Below, piece after piece: positions 13,111-20,356 of a stretch of DNA of 20,356 bases; positions within the stretch are counted from its first letter, which is position 1, and each line of letters opens with the position of its first letter. Below the pieces are notes generated by a model. The model was not told the origin of the DNA. It was given only the letters and a program-made list of their open reading frames with translations, and made no database searches. The DNA is taken from positions 1 to 20,356 of IMG/VR virus record IMGVR_UViG_3300036826_000074; one strand, 5' to 3'. Made by a program: the position numbers and the translations under genes. The DNA is from a virus.

Positions 13111-13637
13111 TCCCCTCCCGGCTGCTCGTCATCGCCGCCTGCGTCTTCTGGCTCGCCGCAGCCGCGCTTTGGGCCGTCTCCAACCGCGGAGCCTCGGGGT
13201 CAACGACGACGACGACGGTACGCGGCCCCGCAGGTCCGCCCGGCCCGCCCGGCCCGACAGGTAGTAGTGGCAGGCCGGGGCTCGCGGGTGCGATCGGGCC
13301 TCCGGGACATCGCGGCCAACGGGGCGAGCGCGGGTTGCGAGGCTTGCGCGGCGAGCGCGGCGAGCGCGGCGAGCATGGAGTCCGCGGCAAGCAAGGCGCG
13401 CGCGGCGAGCGCGGCCAGATCGGAGCGCAGGGTCTGCCCGGCGCAGAAGGCCCGACCGGTGCGACCGGCGCGCAGGGGGCACAGGGGCCGCAAGGCTCGC
13501 AGGGCTCGCAGGGGCCACCGGGCGCTCAGGGAGCACAGGGTCAGGCGGGCTTGACCTGTCCAGCGGGGTTCAAGGCGGAGGAGCTAGTGGTGCGAACACG
13601 CGGTGCCGACGCTCACGTTTTCGCGTGCGTGAAATGA
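13107..13637 (+). CDS. membrane-anchored collagen-like protein
   Basis: A 176-residue protein starting at GTG 13107 in a GTGA overlap. Residues 6-24 are a hydrophobic helix (LLVIAACVFWLAAAALWAV), then a Thr-rich spacer (STTTTTV). From residue 40 to 147 there are 36 uninterrupted Gly-X-Y triplets, with GPP-rich ends and an Arg/Glu-rich middle (repeated GER) suited to salt-bridged triple helices. The end (148-176) is a small domain with two cysteines (C151 and C174, in TCPAG and FACVK). Phage collagen repeats usually form tail-fibre shafts, but here an N-terminal membrane segment and the location between two small membrane proteins of the lysis region point to a trimeric rod fixed to the membrane or exported. 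The function is unknown; the repeat and topology are directly visible. Confidence 0.78.
   Translation: MIPSRLLVIAACVFWLAAAALWAVSNRGASGSTTTTTVRGPAGPPGPPGPTGSSGRPGLAGAIGPPGHRGQRGERGLRGLRGERGERGEHGVRGKQGARGERGQIGAQGLPGAEGPTGATGAQGAQGPQGSQGSQGPPGAQGAQGQAGLTCPAGFKAEELVVRTRGADAHVFACVK
13224..13547 (+). repeat. collagen Gly-X-Y coding repeat
   Basis: 108 codons in perfect three-residue register coding for 36 Gly-X-Y triplets. Short near-exact DNA repeats lie inside it, such as three tandem 9-base GGCGAGCGC units near 13350-13374 and CAGGGCTCG units near 13490-13515. These suggest growth by slippage. Confidence 0.75.
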
Positions 13638-13834
13638 TCGCCGTCAGCGACGCGACCACGATCACGATCAGCGTCGTCGGCTTCCTCGCCTTCCTCGCGA
13701 TCGTCGCGCTCGCCCGCGTCCTGCTTCGTAGCGAGGAGTCGCGCTGGCGCAAGGTCAGACTCGGCTTCTTCATCGAGCGGAACCACGTCGATGACGACCG
13801 GCGGGAGCGGCTGGAGCAGTCGAAGGAGCCGTAG
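13634..13834 (+). CDS. small single-pass membrane protein
   Basis: A 66-residue protein starting at ATG 13634 in an ATGA overlap with the collagen-like gene. A GTG nine bases upstream would add three residues. One helix (TITISVVGFLAFLAIVALAR, about residues 9-28) is followed by a basic, soluble tail (RSEESRWRKVRLGFFIERNH) and a charged end. This is the last gene of the lysis region, separated from the adaptor by nine bases with a new strong ribosome-binding site. It may be the holin, an antiholin or a partner of the membrane protein at 12892. The two cannot be told apart from sequence. Confidence 0.6.
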   Translation: MIAVSDATTITISVVGFLAFLAIVALARVLLRSEESRWRKVRLGFFIERNHVDDDRRERLEQSKEP

Positions 13835-13843
13835 AGGAGGTCC

Positions 13844-14494
13844 ATGTACCGCAAGGACATGCACGACTGGGTGAAGTACTCGCTCGGGCTGCAAGAGATC
13901 ACCGACTACGACGAGGGCGGCATGATCGACAACCTCTTGCACCAGGGGGCGATCGATCTGCTCGCCCGCACCAAGTGCGTCGCCCGCTGTCTGCATCTGA
14001 GAGTGAAGGCCGGGGTGGACGAGTACACGCTCGACCACTCGGTGCTCTCGCTGATCGACGTCGATGACGGCAAGCTGCCGAAGGCCCGGCGCGACCAGAC
14101 GTCCTACAGCCCCGCCTTCACGCTCGTTCGTGCCGACGTGCTGCGGCTCGAGCCTCCCCCCGACGAGGACGGGACAGTAGACAGCTGGGCCGTGATGCGA
14201 CCCGAGCAGATGACCGACGACGGGGACTCGCCCGGCTTCGAGGACTTCGGCGCGATCCCCGACGAGTACCAGGACGCGATCCTGCTCTATGCGCTCTGGA
14301 AGGGGGCCGAGTACTCGAACGACCAGCCCTCGGTGGTCGGCGAGCGCTACCGCGTCCTCTACGAGGGCCAGGACGGGCAGGGCGGTCGCCTCGCCCAGAT
14401 CCGAAGCTCGGTGAACAAGCGGGCGAGTGCCCGCGGCCCGGCTCGGCGTGTGCTGCTCCCCACCCAGCCCGACAAGTCGATCTGGGTGGGCTGA
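13844..14494 (+). CDS. head-to-tail adaptor protein (SU10 adaptor-like)
   Basis: A 216-residue protein with ribosome-binding site AGAGGAGG (13832-13839) five bases before ATG 13844. Its features fit the adaptor ring that joins portal to tail nozzle in short-tailed phages: a helical start with MIDNLLHQGAIDLLARTKCV (about 27-46), a beta section VKAGVDEYTLDHSVLSLIDV, then a second helical part with IPDEYQDAILLYALWKGAEY (142-161) and GERYRVLYEGQDGQGGRLAQ. The C-terminus is basic (RASARGPARRVLLP). The pairing with an SU10-like capsid protein and the nozzle-like gene after it, TGATG-coupled, supports the assignment. This is family recall, not a search result. Confidence 0.68.
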   Translation: MYRKDMHDWVKYSLGLQEITDYDEGGMIDNLLHQGAIDLLARTKCVARCLHLRVKAGVDEYTLDHSVLSLIDVDDGKLPKARRDQTSYSPAFTLVRADVLRLEPPPDEDGTVDSWAVMRPEQMTDDGDSPGFEDFGAIPDEYQDAILLYALWKGAEYSNDQPSVVGERYRVLYEGQDGQGGRLAQIRSSVNKRASARGPARRVLLPTQPDKSIWVG

Positions 14495-15996
14495 TGGCGG
14501 CACCCGTCTCGCTCCTGCAGGGGGCGCGAGCGTTCGCGCGCGACTTCCCCCGCGACGCGATGCCGAAGGGCTACCTCTGGGATGTCGTGGACTACGTGCC
14601 CGTGATCGTGGACGCGCCGCTGACCGGGCGCGGCGGCTGGCGCTGGAATTCGGGCGTGCTCGGCGGCGACATCGAGGGCGGCATCTACGCCGACTTCACG
14701 ACCGGCAACAAGCTGTTCGCTCAGGCCACCGACGGTCACCTCTACGAGATCACCGACGCCGATCCCTACGCGGCGACCGACCGTGGCGCGATCGTGCGCT
14801 CGAATCAGAACCCGATCCAGTACGGCGACACCGTGATCGTGCTCGACCGCGACGGCCTGCAGGTTCCGACCATGATCACCGCTCCCGGTGGGACGACGAC
14901 GCTCGGCAAGCTGGACGCGAGCGCGCCCAAGGCCCGCTACGGCGCGGTCTGGAAGGACTACTTCGTGCTCGGCGGCGGCACCGGCCAGCCGAGCGGGGCT
15001 CCGCCCGAAGAGCGGACGGTGCGCTTCTCCCCCGCGCCCGTCACCGCGGCCTGGGACGCGCAGTCCTTCCACGGCACCACGCTCAAGATCACCGGCATCG
15101 CCGCGCTTCGCTCCGCGATCCTCGTCTTTCATTCCGGCTCGACGCAGCGGATCCGCGGCTCGATCCCGCCGCACACGCTGATCGCCGGGCAGACCGACGA
15201 CGCCGACACGTTCGTGGAGGTCCTCTCCAACGGGGTCGGCTGCGACGACGCGCGCACGATCGCCTACTGGAACGACAACTGCATCTTCGCCGACCAGCAC
15301 GGCGTGCACATGACCGACGGCGCTGTCGTCCGCAACCTCGCCTCCCAGGGCGGCATCTCCTACTATTGGCGCGTGCTCTGGGGGAACAAGCTGAGCGCCG
15401 CGGGCTCGATCTTCCTCGACTACTACATGATCACCGTCCGTCGCACCGACGGGCTCGATGACACGCTCGTCTGCGATCTGAACCGCCGTCAGTGGTTCCG
15501 CTTCTCGAACATCCCGGCGATCAGCTACATCAGCAGTAGCGGAGCCCCAGGGATGGAGCGTCTCTGGGCCGGGATCGCGAACACGAACCGGCTCGCTCGC
15601 GTCAGCAGCTGCTTCTCGCCCGTCTTCACGCTGACTCCGATCTCGGACGACAACGGCGTCGCCGTCCTGCCCCGCTTCGACACGCCCTGGTACCGGATGG
15701 GGGCGGAGGGGCGCAAGCGGATGCGCTTCGTCTACCTCTCCTACGACTCCCGGCTCGGGGGCTCGGCGAGCGGGGACGGAGCGATCCGGATCGAGTTCGC
15801 CGACTCGCCCGAGCAGACGCTCTACACCGCGCTCGGCCACTTCCCCGGTACCGATCGCTACCGCCGCTACCGGCTGCCACTCGGACGCTTCCCCTACGGG
15901 ATCGGCTTCCGAGTCGCGCAAGACCAGCCTGCCGCCGCCGTGCGCGTCTACGACATCGCGGTTGACGCACAGGCCGCGGAGAGGAGCAGGGTGTGA
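14494..15996 (+). CDS. tail nozzle / tail stabilisation-like protein
   Basis: A 500-residue beta-rich protein in the place where short-tailed phages keep the tail nozzle or stabilisation protein (T7 gp12 / P22 gp10-type). It contains repeated strand-turn units such as NKLFAQATDGHLYEITDADP, KARYGAVWKDYFVLGGGTG, and NDNCIFADQHGVHMTDGAVV, which look like propeller blades. A late domain (YRMGAEGRKRMRFVYLSYDS) and a final stretch (YRLPLGRFPYGIGFRVAQDQ) are typical of nozzle C-termini. No catalytic residues stand out. The gene is TGATG-coupled to the adaptor and GTGA-coupled to the next gene, matching co-assembly below the portal. The exact family is uncertain, the tail role fairly secure. Confidence 0.68.
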   Translation: MAAPVSLLQGARAFARDFPRDAMPKGYLWDVVDYVPVIVDAPLTGRGGWRWNSGVLGGDIEGGIYADFTTGNKLFAQATDGHLYEITDADPYAATDRGAIVRSNQNPIQYGDTVIVLDRDGLQVPTMITAPGGTTTLGKLDASAPKARYGAVWKDYFVLGGGTGQPSGAPPEERTVRFSPAPVTAAWDAQSFHGTTLKITGIAALRSAILVFHSGSTQRIRGSIPPHTLIAGQTDDADTFVEVLSNGVGCDDARTIAYWNDNCIFADQHGVHMTDGAVVRNLASQGGISYYWRVLWGNKLSAAGSIFLDYYMITVRRTDGLDDTLVCDLNRRQWFRFSNIPAISYISSSGAPGMERLWAGIANTNRLARVSSCFSPVFTLTPISDDNGVAVLPRFDTPWYRMGAEGRKRMRFVYLSYDSRLGGSASGDGAIRIEFADSPEQTLYTALGHFPGTDRYRRYRLPLGRFPYGIGFRVAQDQPAAAVRVYDIAVDAQAAERSRV

Positions 15997-16244
15997 GTTC
16001 CTCCCAGCCCTCGGGTAGCAGCGGTGGCGCGAGCACGGGCGGAGCAGGGGGCTCCGGCGGCGACGACCGGCCGCTCACCGACAGCGAGTTTCAGCTGGTG
16101 CAGCGACTCTTCTCCGACCCGTTCTCGTTCCCGCTCTCGTTCAAGACCTGGCTCGTCTCCTATCTCGAGGCGTCCGACATGATCCTGCCCCAGTCCTCCG
16201 TCGAGGGGCTGAGCAGAAAGCTGAAAGACCTCTCCAACCCGTAG
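15993..16244 (+). CDS. small structural-module protein
   Basis: An 83-residue protein starting at GTG 15993 in a GTGA overlap, with GAGGAGCAGG upstream. Residues 2-24 are Ser/Gly-rich and disordered. The rest is a compact helical unit, SEFQLVQRLFSDPFSFPLSF then KTWLVSYLEASDMILPQSSV. This unit, with a SDPFSFP turn and a W-L-x-x-YLE helix, reads like a conserved small phage protein I have seen near tail genes but cannot name. It may be a linker or scaffold for the internal virion proteins encoded next. Function unknown. Confidence 0.58.
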   Translation: MSSSQPSGSSGGASTGGAGGSGGDDRPLTDSEFQLVQRLFSDPFSFPLSFKTWLVSYLEASDMILPQSSVEGLSRKLKDLSNP

Positions 16245-16254
16245 AGGAGCGCCA

Positions 16255-17109
16255 ATGCCTGCCTACTCCGCAGTGCCGGGCGGAGCGCCCGTCCGCACGC
16301 TCGCCGGGCTCGGCAAGACGTCTGCCCCCGGCAAGAAGTTGCCGCGGGGGACGTACGACGTCAGCAGCCTCGGCGACCAGTTGCCCCAGTGGGATCCGAC
16401 CACGATCACGATCCCGGAACTCTCCACGCCGACCGTCGCGGCTCACATGGAGGCCTACTCGCCCGCGGAACTGAAGAACATGCTGATGGCCGACCCCACG
16501 TTCAGCGCGGCCCAGCAGGCCTTCCAGGCGAACGTGGCGATGGGCCGCACCAGCCTCGCACAGGCGATTCGTGCCGCAGCGGTGCAGTCCGGCTACGACC
16601 TCGGTACGAACGCGCCGCAGGATCTCTGGAACTACGTCGGCGACATCGACCCGGCCACGAAGGCGGCGGCCGCCGCCAACCAGTTCTCGGACAAGGCGCA
16701 GCTGCAGCGGGCCCTCGCAGGAGGGATGGCAGACCTCACCTACAAGATGCGGGCCCGCGGCGCGCTCGAGTCCGGCGCGACCGGCGCGACGGCGGGGGCG
16801 CTCAACCAGCAGTACCAGCAGGAGGCCTACAACCGCACCCAGGCCATGATCAACGCGATCCGGCAGGGGATCTCGGGCTACCAGACGATGGTGATGAGCG
16901 AGCAGGACAAGCTCAACCAGGCGATGGCCGCCGTCGCTGCCTACCTCGCCGGGCAGGGCAAGTACACCCCGGCTAGCGGCGGCGACTACACGCTCCCGGT
17001 CGGCGGCTACGCCGAGGCTCCTCCCGTCTCCGTCGTCAACATCAACGGCAAGCCGACCGTCATTCCCGGCACCGCCGTTCCTCATCCTGGACATCCGGTC
17101 GCGGTCTGA
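16255..17109 (+). CDS. probable internal virion / ejection protein 1
   Basis: A 284-residue protein with ribosome-binding site GAGGAG six bases before ATG 16255. The proline-rich N-terminus (PAYSAVPGGAPVRT...KLPRG) is followed by a long Ala/Gln-rich helical region (QQAFQANVAMGRTSLAQAIR, then ALNQQYQQEAYNRTQAMINA, then GYQTMVMSEQDKLNQAMAAV). A short beta tail with repeated Pro-Val follows. Long amphipathic Ala/Gln helices, no catalytic motif and a position after the nozzle genes fit an internal head protein ejected with DNA. It is TGATG-coupled to the next gene, which has the same style. Assigned by composition and order only. Confidence 0.55.
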   Translation: MPAYSAVPGGAPVRTLAGLGKTSAPGKKLPRGTYDVSSLGDQLPQWDPTTITIPELSTPTVAAHMEAYSPAELKNMLMADPTFSAAQQAFQANVAMGRTSLAQAIRAAAVQSGYDLGTNAPQDLWNYVGDIDPATKAAAAANQFSDKAQLQRALAGGMADLTYKMRARGALESGATGATAGALNQQYQQEAYNRTQAMINAIRQGISGYQTMVMSEQDKLNQAMAAVAAYLAGQGKYTPASGGDYTLPVGGYAEAPPVSVVNINGKPTVIPGTAVPHPGHPVAV

Positions 17110-18539
17110 TGCCCGCCCTCCATCCCCGCTACTACACGAACTGGTGGCAGGTTCCCGGCGTCGGCAAGCCGGGGACCCGCCGACCCGGACCGGGGATCCA
17201 CTACACCACCGGCAGGGGCTACTACTCGAACCCCGCGGGCGGGGCACTCACCCGTCCTGGCGCACCCGTCGTCCGTCCGCCGACGAAGAAGAAGCCAATC
17301 ACGGGCGCACCGACCTCGCTGCAGTCGCTGCTCGGCAACTACTTCACAAGCTTCCAGACCCCGAAGCAGATGCGCGACGCGGCGACGAAGACGATCAACG
17401 ACCAGATCAACCTCGGGCTCACCCAGATCGCGAACGCCTACGCGCAGCAGCAGTCCGACCTGAAGGCGCAGCAGCAGAACGCCGCCAACATGGCCCAGGT
17501 GCTGATGGGGATGCAGAGCGACGTCGGCAAGGGCCTGCAGGGCGCGTACCAGGAGGCGGGGAACCGGCTGAACGCCTACGGCACCGGTCTGACCGGCGCG
17601 ACCGCGGCCGAGATGCAGAAGGAGAACGCCCAGACCGCCGCCCAGGTCGCCGCCGTCGGCGGAGGCAACGTCGCCAGCTTCGACATCCCGGGGCTCCAGT
17701 CCACCGGGCAGTATCTCGGCGTCACCCTCCCCGGCCGCACGCTCGAGGAGAACGCGGCCGAGGCGTACAAGCTCGGCGCGGCCCAGCAGGCCGGGCACGC
17801 CTGGGGGATCGAGGGCATCTCCAGCCAGTACGGCCAGAAGCTCGCCGACCTCGCAGGCGAGATCGCGGCCAAGAAGGCCGACCTGCTCGCGCAACGACCG
17901 ACGCTCTTCACGCAGTACCTGAGCCAGCTTCAGTCCGGCCAGCGCCAGGATCTCGCCACCTACCTCTCCGCGGCCTCGCTGAACCCGAAGCTGCTTGAGG
18001 AGCAGTCACTCGTCAACTACCGCAAGGCGCAGACGGCAGCGGCCAGGCAGAGAGCGAAGCAGGCGGCGGCGAACGCAGCGGCGACCGAGGCTCATGCTCG
18101 CGGCTACTGGGTGGACAAGGCGGGCAAGAAGCACGTCTACCCCGGCTTCAAGCTCACCCCGAGCGGCGACGTGGTCAAGACCTACAAGCCGAGCGCGCCC
18201 AAGAACGCACCCGGCGCGAGCGCCAGGGTCCCGAAGTACACCGACTTCACGGTCTTGCAGAAGTCGCTCGACAAGCTGGCGAACGACCGGCTCGGAATCT
18301 CGCGCGGCTCCTCGAGGCCGAAGAAGACCTGGACGCTGCCGCAGCTGACCGACTTCCTGATGCGCAACGCGGGCGTGCCCTTCATCGACCAGTTCGGCGA
18401 GCAGTATCGGCCTCGCGTCCGGCAGATGATCAACGCGGCCTCGAAGCGGATCTACGCGATCTACATCCAGCGCGTCAAGGCCGCTGCGGCCCAGGCCGCC
18501 GGATCCGACACAGGCGTCGGCTCAATCGCAGGAGGCTAG
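17109..18539 (+). CDS. probable internal virion / ejection protein 2
   Basis: A 476-residue protein TGATG-coupled to the previous gene. The first 65 residues are basic and Pro/Tyr-rich. Residues about 80-310 are almost all helix, with many Gln and Ala (INLGLTQIANAYAQQQSDLK, LKAQQQNAANMAQVLMGMQS). A Lys-rich stretch follows (KAQTAAARQRAKQAAANAAA), then a segment ARGYWVDKAGKKHVYPGFKL and a C-terminal helical domain (RPRVRQMINAASKRIYAIYI). The long Gln/Ala helices resemble ejection proteins that form a channel through the envelope at infection. No enzyme motif is seen. The stop is followed directly, with no gap, by the ATG of the next gene. Confidence 0.55.
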   Translation: MPALHPRYYTNWWQVPGVGKPGTRRPGPGIHYTTGRGYYSNPAGGALTRPGAPVVRPPTKKKPITGAPTSLQSLLGNYFTSFQTPKQMRDAATKTINDQINLGLTQIANAYAQQQSDLKAQQQNAANMAQVLMGMQSDVGKGLQGAYQEAGNRLNAYGTGLTGATAAEMQKENAQTAAQVAAVGGGNVASFDIPGLQSTGQYLGVTLPGRTLEENAAEAYKLGAAQQAGHAWGIEGISSQYGQKLADLAGEIAAKKADLLAQRPTLFTQYLSQLQSGQRQDLATYLSAASLNPKLLEEQSLVNYRKAQTAAARQRAKQAAANAAATEAHARGYWVDKAGKKHVYPGFKLTPSGDVVKTYKPSAPKNAPGASARVPKYTDFTVLQKSLDKLANDRLGISRGSSRPKKTWTLPQLTDFLMRNAGVPFIDQFGEQYRPRVRQMINAASKRIYAIYIQRVKAAAAQAAGSDTGVGSIAGG

Positions 18540-20356
18540 ATGGCCCGCTATACGGGGGGCGGCGCGAAGCGCAAGCGGACGCCGCCCCCCAGCCTCGGCG
18601 CGCGCATCGCCGGGGCCCAGGCGATCACGCCCCCGTTCGAGGCGGCTCCGTGGCAACGACCACCGCCGAAGCCGACCCGCGCCCAGCGACGAGGAGCCGC
18701 CCCCTTCAAGCCGGGCAGGGAGCCACTCGCCCACCAGGTCAACCGCGAGATCGCACAGGCTCGAGTCCAAGCTCGTCGGCACGGACTCGTCCTGCAGCCG
18801 GTCGCGCACCCCGTCGCGGTCGCGCGCGCCAACGAGCGTCGCGCTCGGATCTTCGCCGCGAACCAGTTCCTCGCCGACCTCGACACGGCCGCCACCGGCA
18901 GGCCCGGCACCAGCGCGCTGCTGGCCCGTCAGCGGCTGATCGCTGCCGCAGGCCCGGACGCGCTCTGGCGGATGCGGCATCCCGCCGCGCTGCCGCCGGG
19001 GCTGCGGCCGAAGCCGAAGTCGTTCTGGGACAGGAGCCTCGGCGAGGCAAGAGGGGCGCTCGGCGAGGCCACCCATCTCGCCGGACGCGCGGCCGAGGTT
19101 GCCGACCCGCTGGCGCTGCCGCTGCTGCTCGCGCGCGAGGCGGGCTTCCACTCGAAGCGGGTCGATCGGCTCTCCCACTCTGTCGCCGCCGCGCAGCTGG
19201 CGATGCAGGCGGGGGGCCCGCTCGCCGCCGGGTACGTGCTCGGTCGCAACCCCGACGTCCAGAAGGTGGTCGCCTCCTCGAACGAGGCCTCCAAGCTGGC
19301 CGCCGACGAGATCTACAAGGGGCTCTATGCGCCCGAAGCGCTCTGGAAGAAGCTGCCGCGCTCGACGCGCAAGGGGCTCGCAACCGGACCGCTCGCGGCG
19401 GGCTTCGCGCTTCCCGAGACGAGGATCGGGCGCGCGAGCGTCAAGACCGGGCTCGAGGCACTCACCGGGCTCGGGCCCGGCACCGCCGCGATGGTGCTGG
19501 AGCCGAAGGAAACCGGCGTCGGCATGTACCAGCACTGGAAGCGCTACTACGGCCCGCTGCTGCACGGTGACCCTTCGCCGCTCTACCGCGAGGGACTCAC
19601 CCCCGCCGTGATGGACGCACTGCTCTTCCTCGGCCCCGCCTTCGGAGCCGCCCCTCGCATCGGGGCGCTCGGGCGCACCGCCCGCTTCGGCGGCGAGGTT
19701 AGGCTCTCGACCGAAGGGGAGCCGATCGGTCGCGCCCAGGCGCTCGGGCGGGCCGCAGCTTTCGGCCAGGAGCCGGTCGCTCGCGTCACCCCCAGCGGCG
19801 ACGTCTACGTGATGGGTCGGCGCGTCCCGATCCGCCAGCTGCAGGTGATGGCGAACGTCGAGCCGGGCGACCGGATCGTGGACGGCGACGTGGTCACGAT
19901 CGCGGGCCGCCGCAAGAAGGTCATAGCCAGCCAGAAGAACGGGCTGGTCGGAGAGGTCGCACCACATCCGGACGATCCCGTCGAGGTCAATCTCGGCGGG
20001 AGGCCTGTCCGCCTGGTCCAGGTCGAGCGAGCCCGCGACTTCGCGCAACGGATGGTGCCGCGCTCGCGCTTCGGCCAGGAGATGAGCGACTGGTACTGGA
20101 ACGTCCGCAAGCGCTTCGGGGTCCCGGGCAAGCGCTTTGGCACCGGAGGCGCACGCAAGCGGATCCTGCGCCAGGAACTCGAGGCCGAGCGCGACCGCCA
20201 GACCGCGGTCTTGCACCAGTTCCGCGCCGACGCCCGCGCGATTCAGGCCGATCCCGGCCTCTCGATGGCCTTCGACCGGATGCTGCGCTACCACGATCCG
20301 GAGGCGGCGATTGCGCGCGAGATCGAACTCCGGAACGAGCGCGGGCTCAACGAGAC
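18540..20356 (+). CDS. very large internal virion protein, 3' end outside the window
   Basis: ATG 18540 directly follows the TAG of the previous gene, with GGAGG at 18531-18535. The frame has no stop to the window end, giving at least 605 residues of an unfinished protein. The first 60 residues are very basic and Pro-rich (YTGGGAKRKRTPPPSLGARI). The remainder is Ala/Arg/Leu-rich helix with hydrophobic stretches (ALPLLLAREAGFHS; MDALLFLGPAFGAAPRIGAL). A short beta-like insert (SGDVYVMGRRVPIRQLQVM, then DGDVVTIAGRRKKV) and a charged helical segment (RILRQELEAERDRQTAVLHQ) follow. As the third in a row after two helical proteins, and by size, it fits the largest ejection/internal virion protein. 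Enzyme domains, if any, may lie past the edge. A 590-residue open frame on the opposite strand is its shadow. Confidence 0.7.
   Translation, partial: MARYTGGGAKRKRTPPPSLGARIAGAQAITPPFEAAPWQRPPPKPTRAQRRGAAPFKPGREPLAHQVNREIAQARVQARRHGLVLQPVAHPVAVARANERRARIFAANQFLADLDTAATGRPGTSALLARQRLIAAAGPDALWRMRHPAALPPGLRPKPKSFWDRSLGEARGALGEATHLAGRAAEVADPLALPLLLAREAGFHSKRVDRLSHSVAAAQLAMQAGGPLAAGYVLGRNPDVQKVVASSNEASKLAADEIYKGLYAPEALWKKLPRSTRKGLATGPLAAGFALPETRIGRASVKTGLEALTGLGPGTAAMVLEPKETGVGMYQHWKRYYGPLLHGDPSPLYREGLTPAVMDALLFLGPAFGAAPRIGALGRTARFGGEVRLSTEGEPIGRAQALGRAAAFGQEPVARVTPSGDVYVMGRRVPIRQLQVMANVEPGDRIVDGDVVTIAGRRKKVIASQKNGLVGEVAPHPDDPVEVNLGGRPVRLVQVERARDFAQRMVPRSRFGQEMSDWYWNVRKRFGVPGKRFGTGGARKRILRQELEAERDRQTAVLHQFRADARAIQADPGLSMAFDRMLRYHDPEAAIAREIELRNERGLNE

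Noticed and set aside
13224-13547. CRISPR-like or satellite repeat
   Set aside because: The short repeats follow the three-residue collagen register with no spacer structure; they are coding.
14359-15921. 520-residue open frame on the minus strand
   Set aside because: It is the shadow of the nozzle-like gene, with low-complexity composition (Val/Arg/Asp/Gly) and no ribosome-binding site.
18522-20294. 590-residue open frame on the minus strand
   Set aside because: It lies opposite the unfinished plus-strand gene at 18540, which has a ribosome-binding site and continues the coupled gene series. GC-rich codons leave long antisense frames open. The minus product is Arg/Leu/Gly-rich without motifs.
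1-20356. tRNA genes, integrase/attachment site, insertion sequence
   Set aside because: I looked for cloverleaf-like segments, recombinase motifs and terminal inverted repeats in the few gaps and found none. Lack of a find by eye is not proof of absence.

Overview
The window is a stretch of a GC-rich tailed-phage genome, probably a short-tailed (podovirus-like) phage. It holds a continuous morphogenesis module: terminase large subunit, portal, scaffold, SU10-like major capsid protein, head-tail adaptor, tail nozzle/stabilisation-like protein and a run of probable internal virion proteins. No integrase, replication gene, tRNA or CRISPR array was found. The host is probably a high-GC actinobacterium. 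The best clue is the secreted lytic-transglycosylase-like protein at 1270-1767, whose core (CIHRYEG, GGLQMD, GRGFGPWPNT, CGL) resembles the cell-wall enzymes I associate with Thermoleophilia (Solirubrobacterales/Gaiellales). This host call is an inference from remembered family features, not from a search.

Layout, left to right. (a) 1-1767: the C-terminus of a tail or receptor-binding protein, a tail-assembly-chaperone-like gene, a 31-residue membrane peptide, a small unknown gene, a DUF6496-like basic protein and the transglycosylase. (b) 1684-1905: a possible reverse-strand two-helix membrane protein filling the only sizeable gap before the terminase. (c) 1917-10620: terL, a Pro/Gly-repeat protein, portal, a small helical protein, scaffold, capsid, then five small genes that may be connector, decoration or accessory proteins, including a zinc-ribbon protein and a protein built from four ~22-residue repeats. 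A strong GC hairpin at 10625-10658 closes the block. (d) 10680-11197: a two-gene reverse-strand cassette with its own ribosome-binding site, a candidate promoter and a dyad-rich control region (11198-11348). It looks like a 'moron' inserted into the late operon. (e) 11349-13834: the lysis region, with a three-part CHAP endolysin, two small membrane proteins (holin candidates) and, between them, a membrane-anchored collagen-like protein. (f) 13844-20356: adaptor, nozzle-like protein, a small conserved protein and three probable DNA-ejection/internal virion proteins. The last is a very large gene that runs off the window.

Translation is tightly coupled. Nearly every plus-strand neighbour pair overlaps through ATGA, TGATG, GTGA or the less usual TTGGCTGA junction, so late genes are probably expressed as long polycistronic messages. 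The main breaks are the 12-bp hairpin after the capsid gene and the convergent terminator at 10.6 kb. The least ordinary parts are the reverse-strand cassette with its palindromic control region, the collagen-like membrane protein inside the lysis cassette, and the composite endolysin with an unassigned N-terminal domain.
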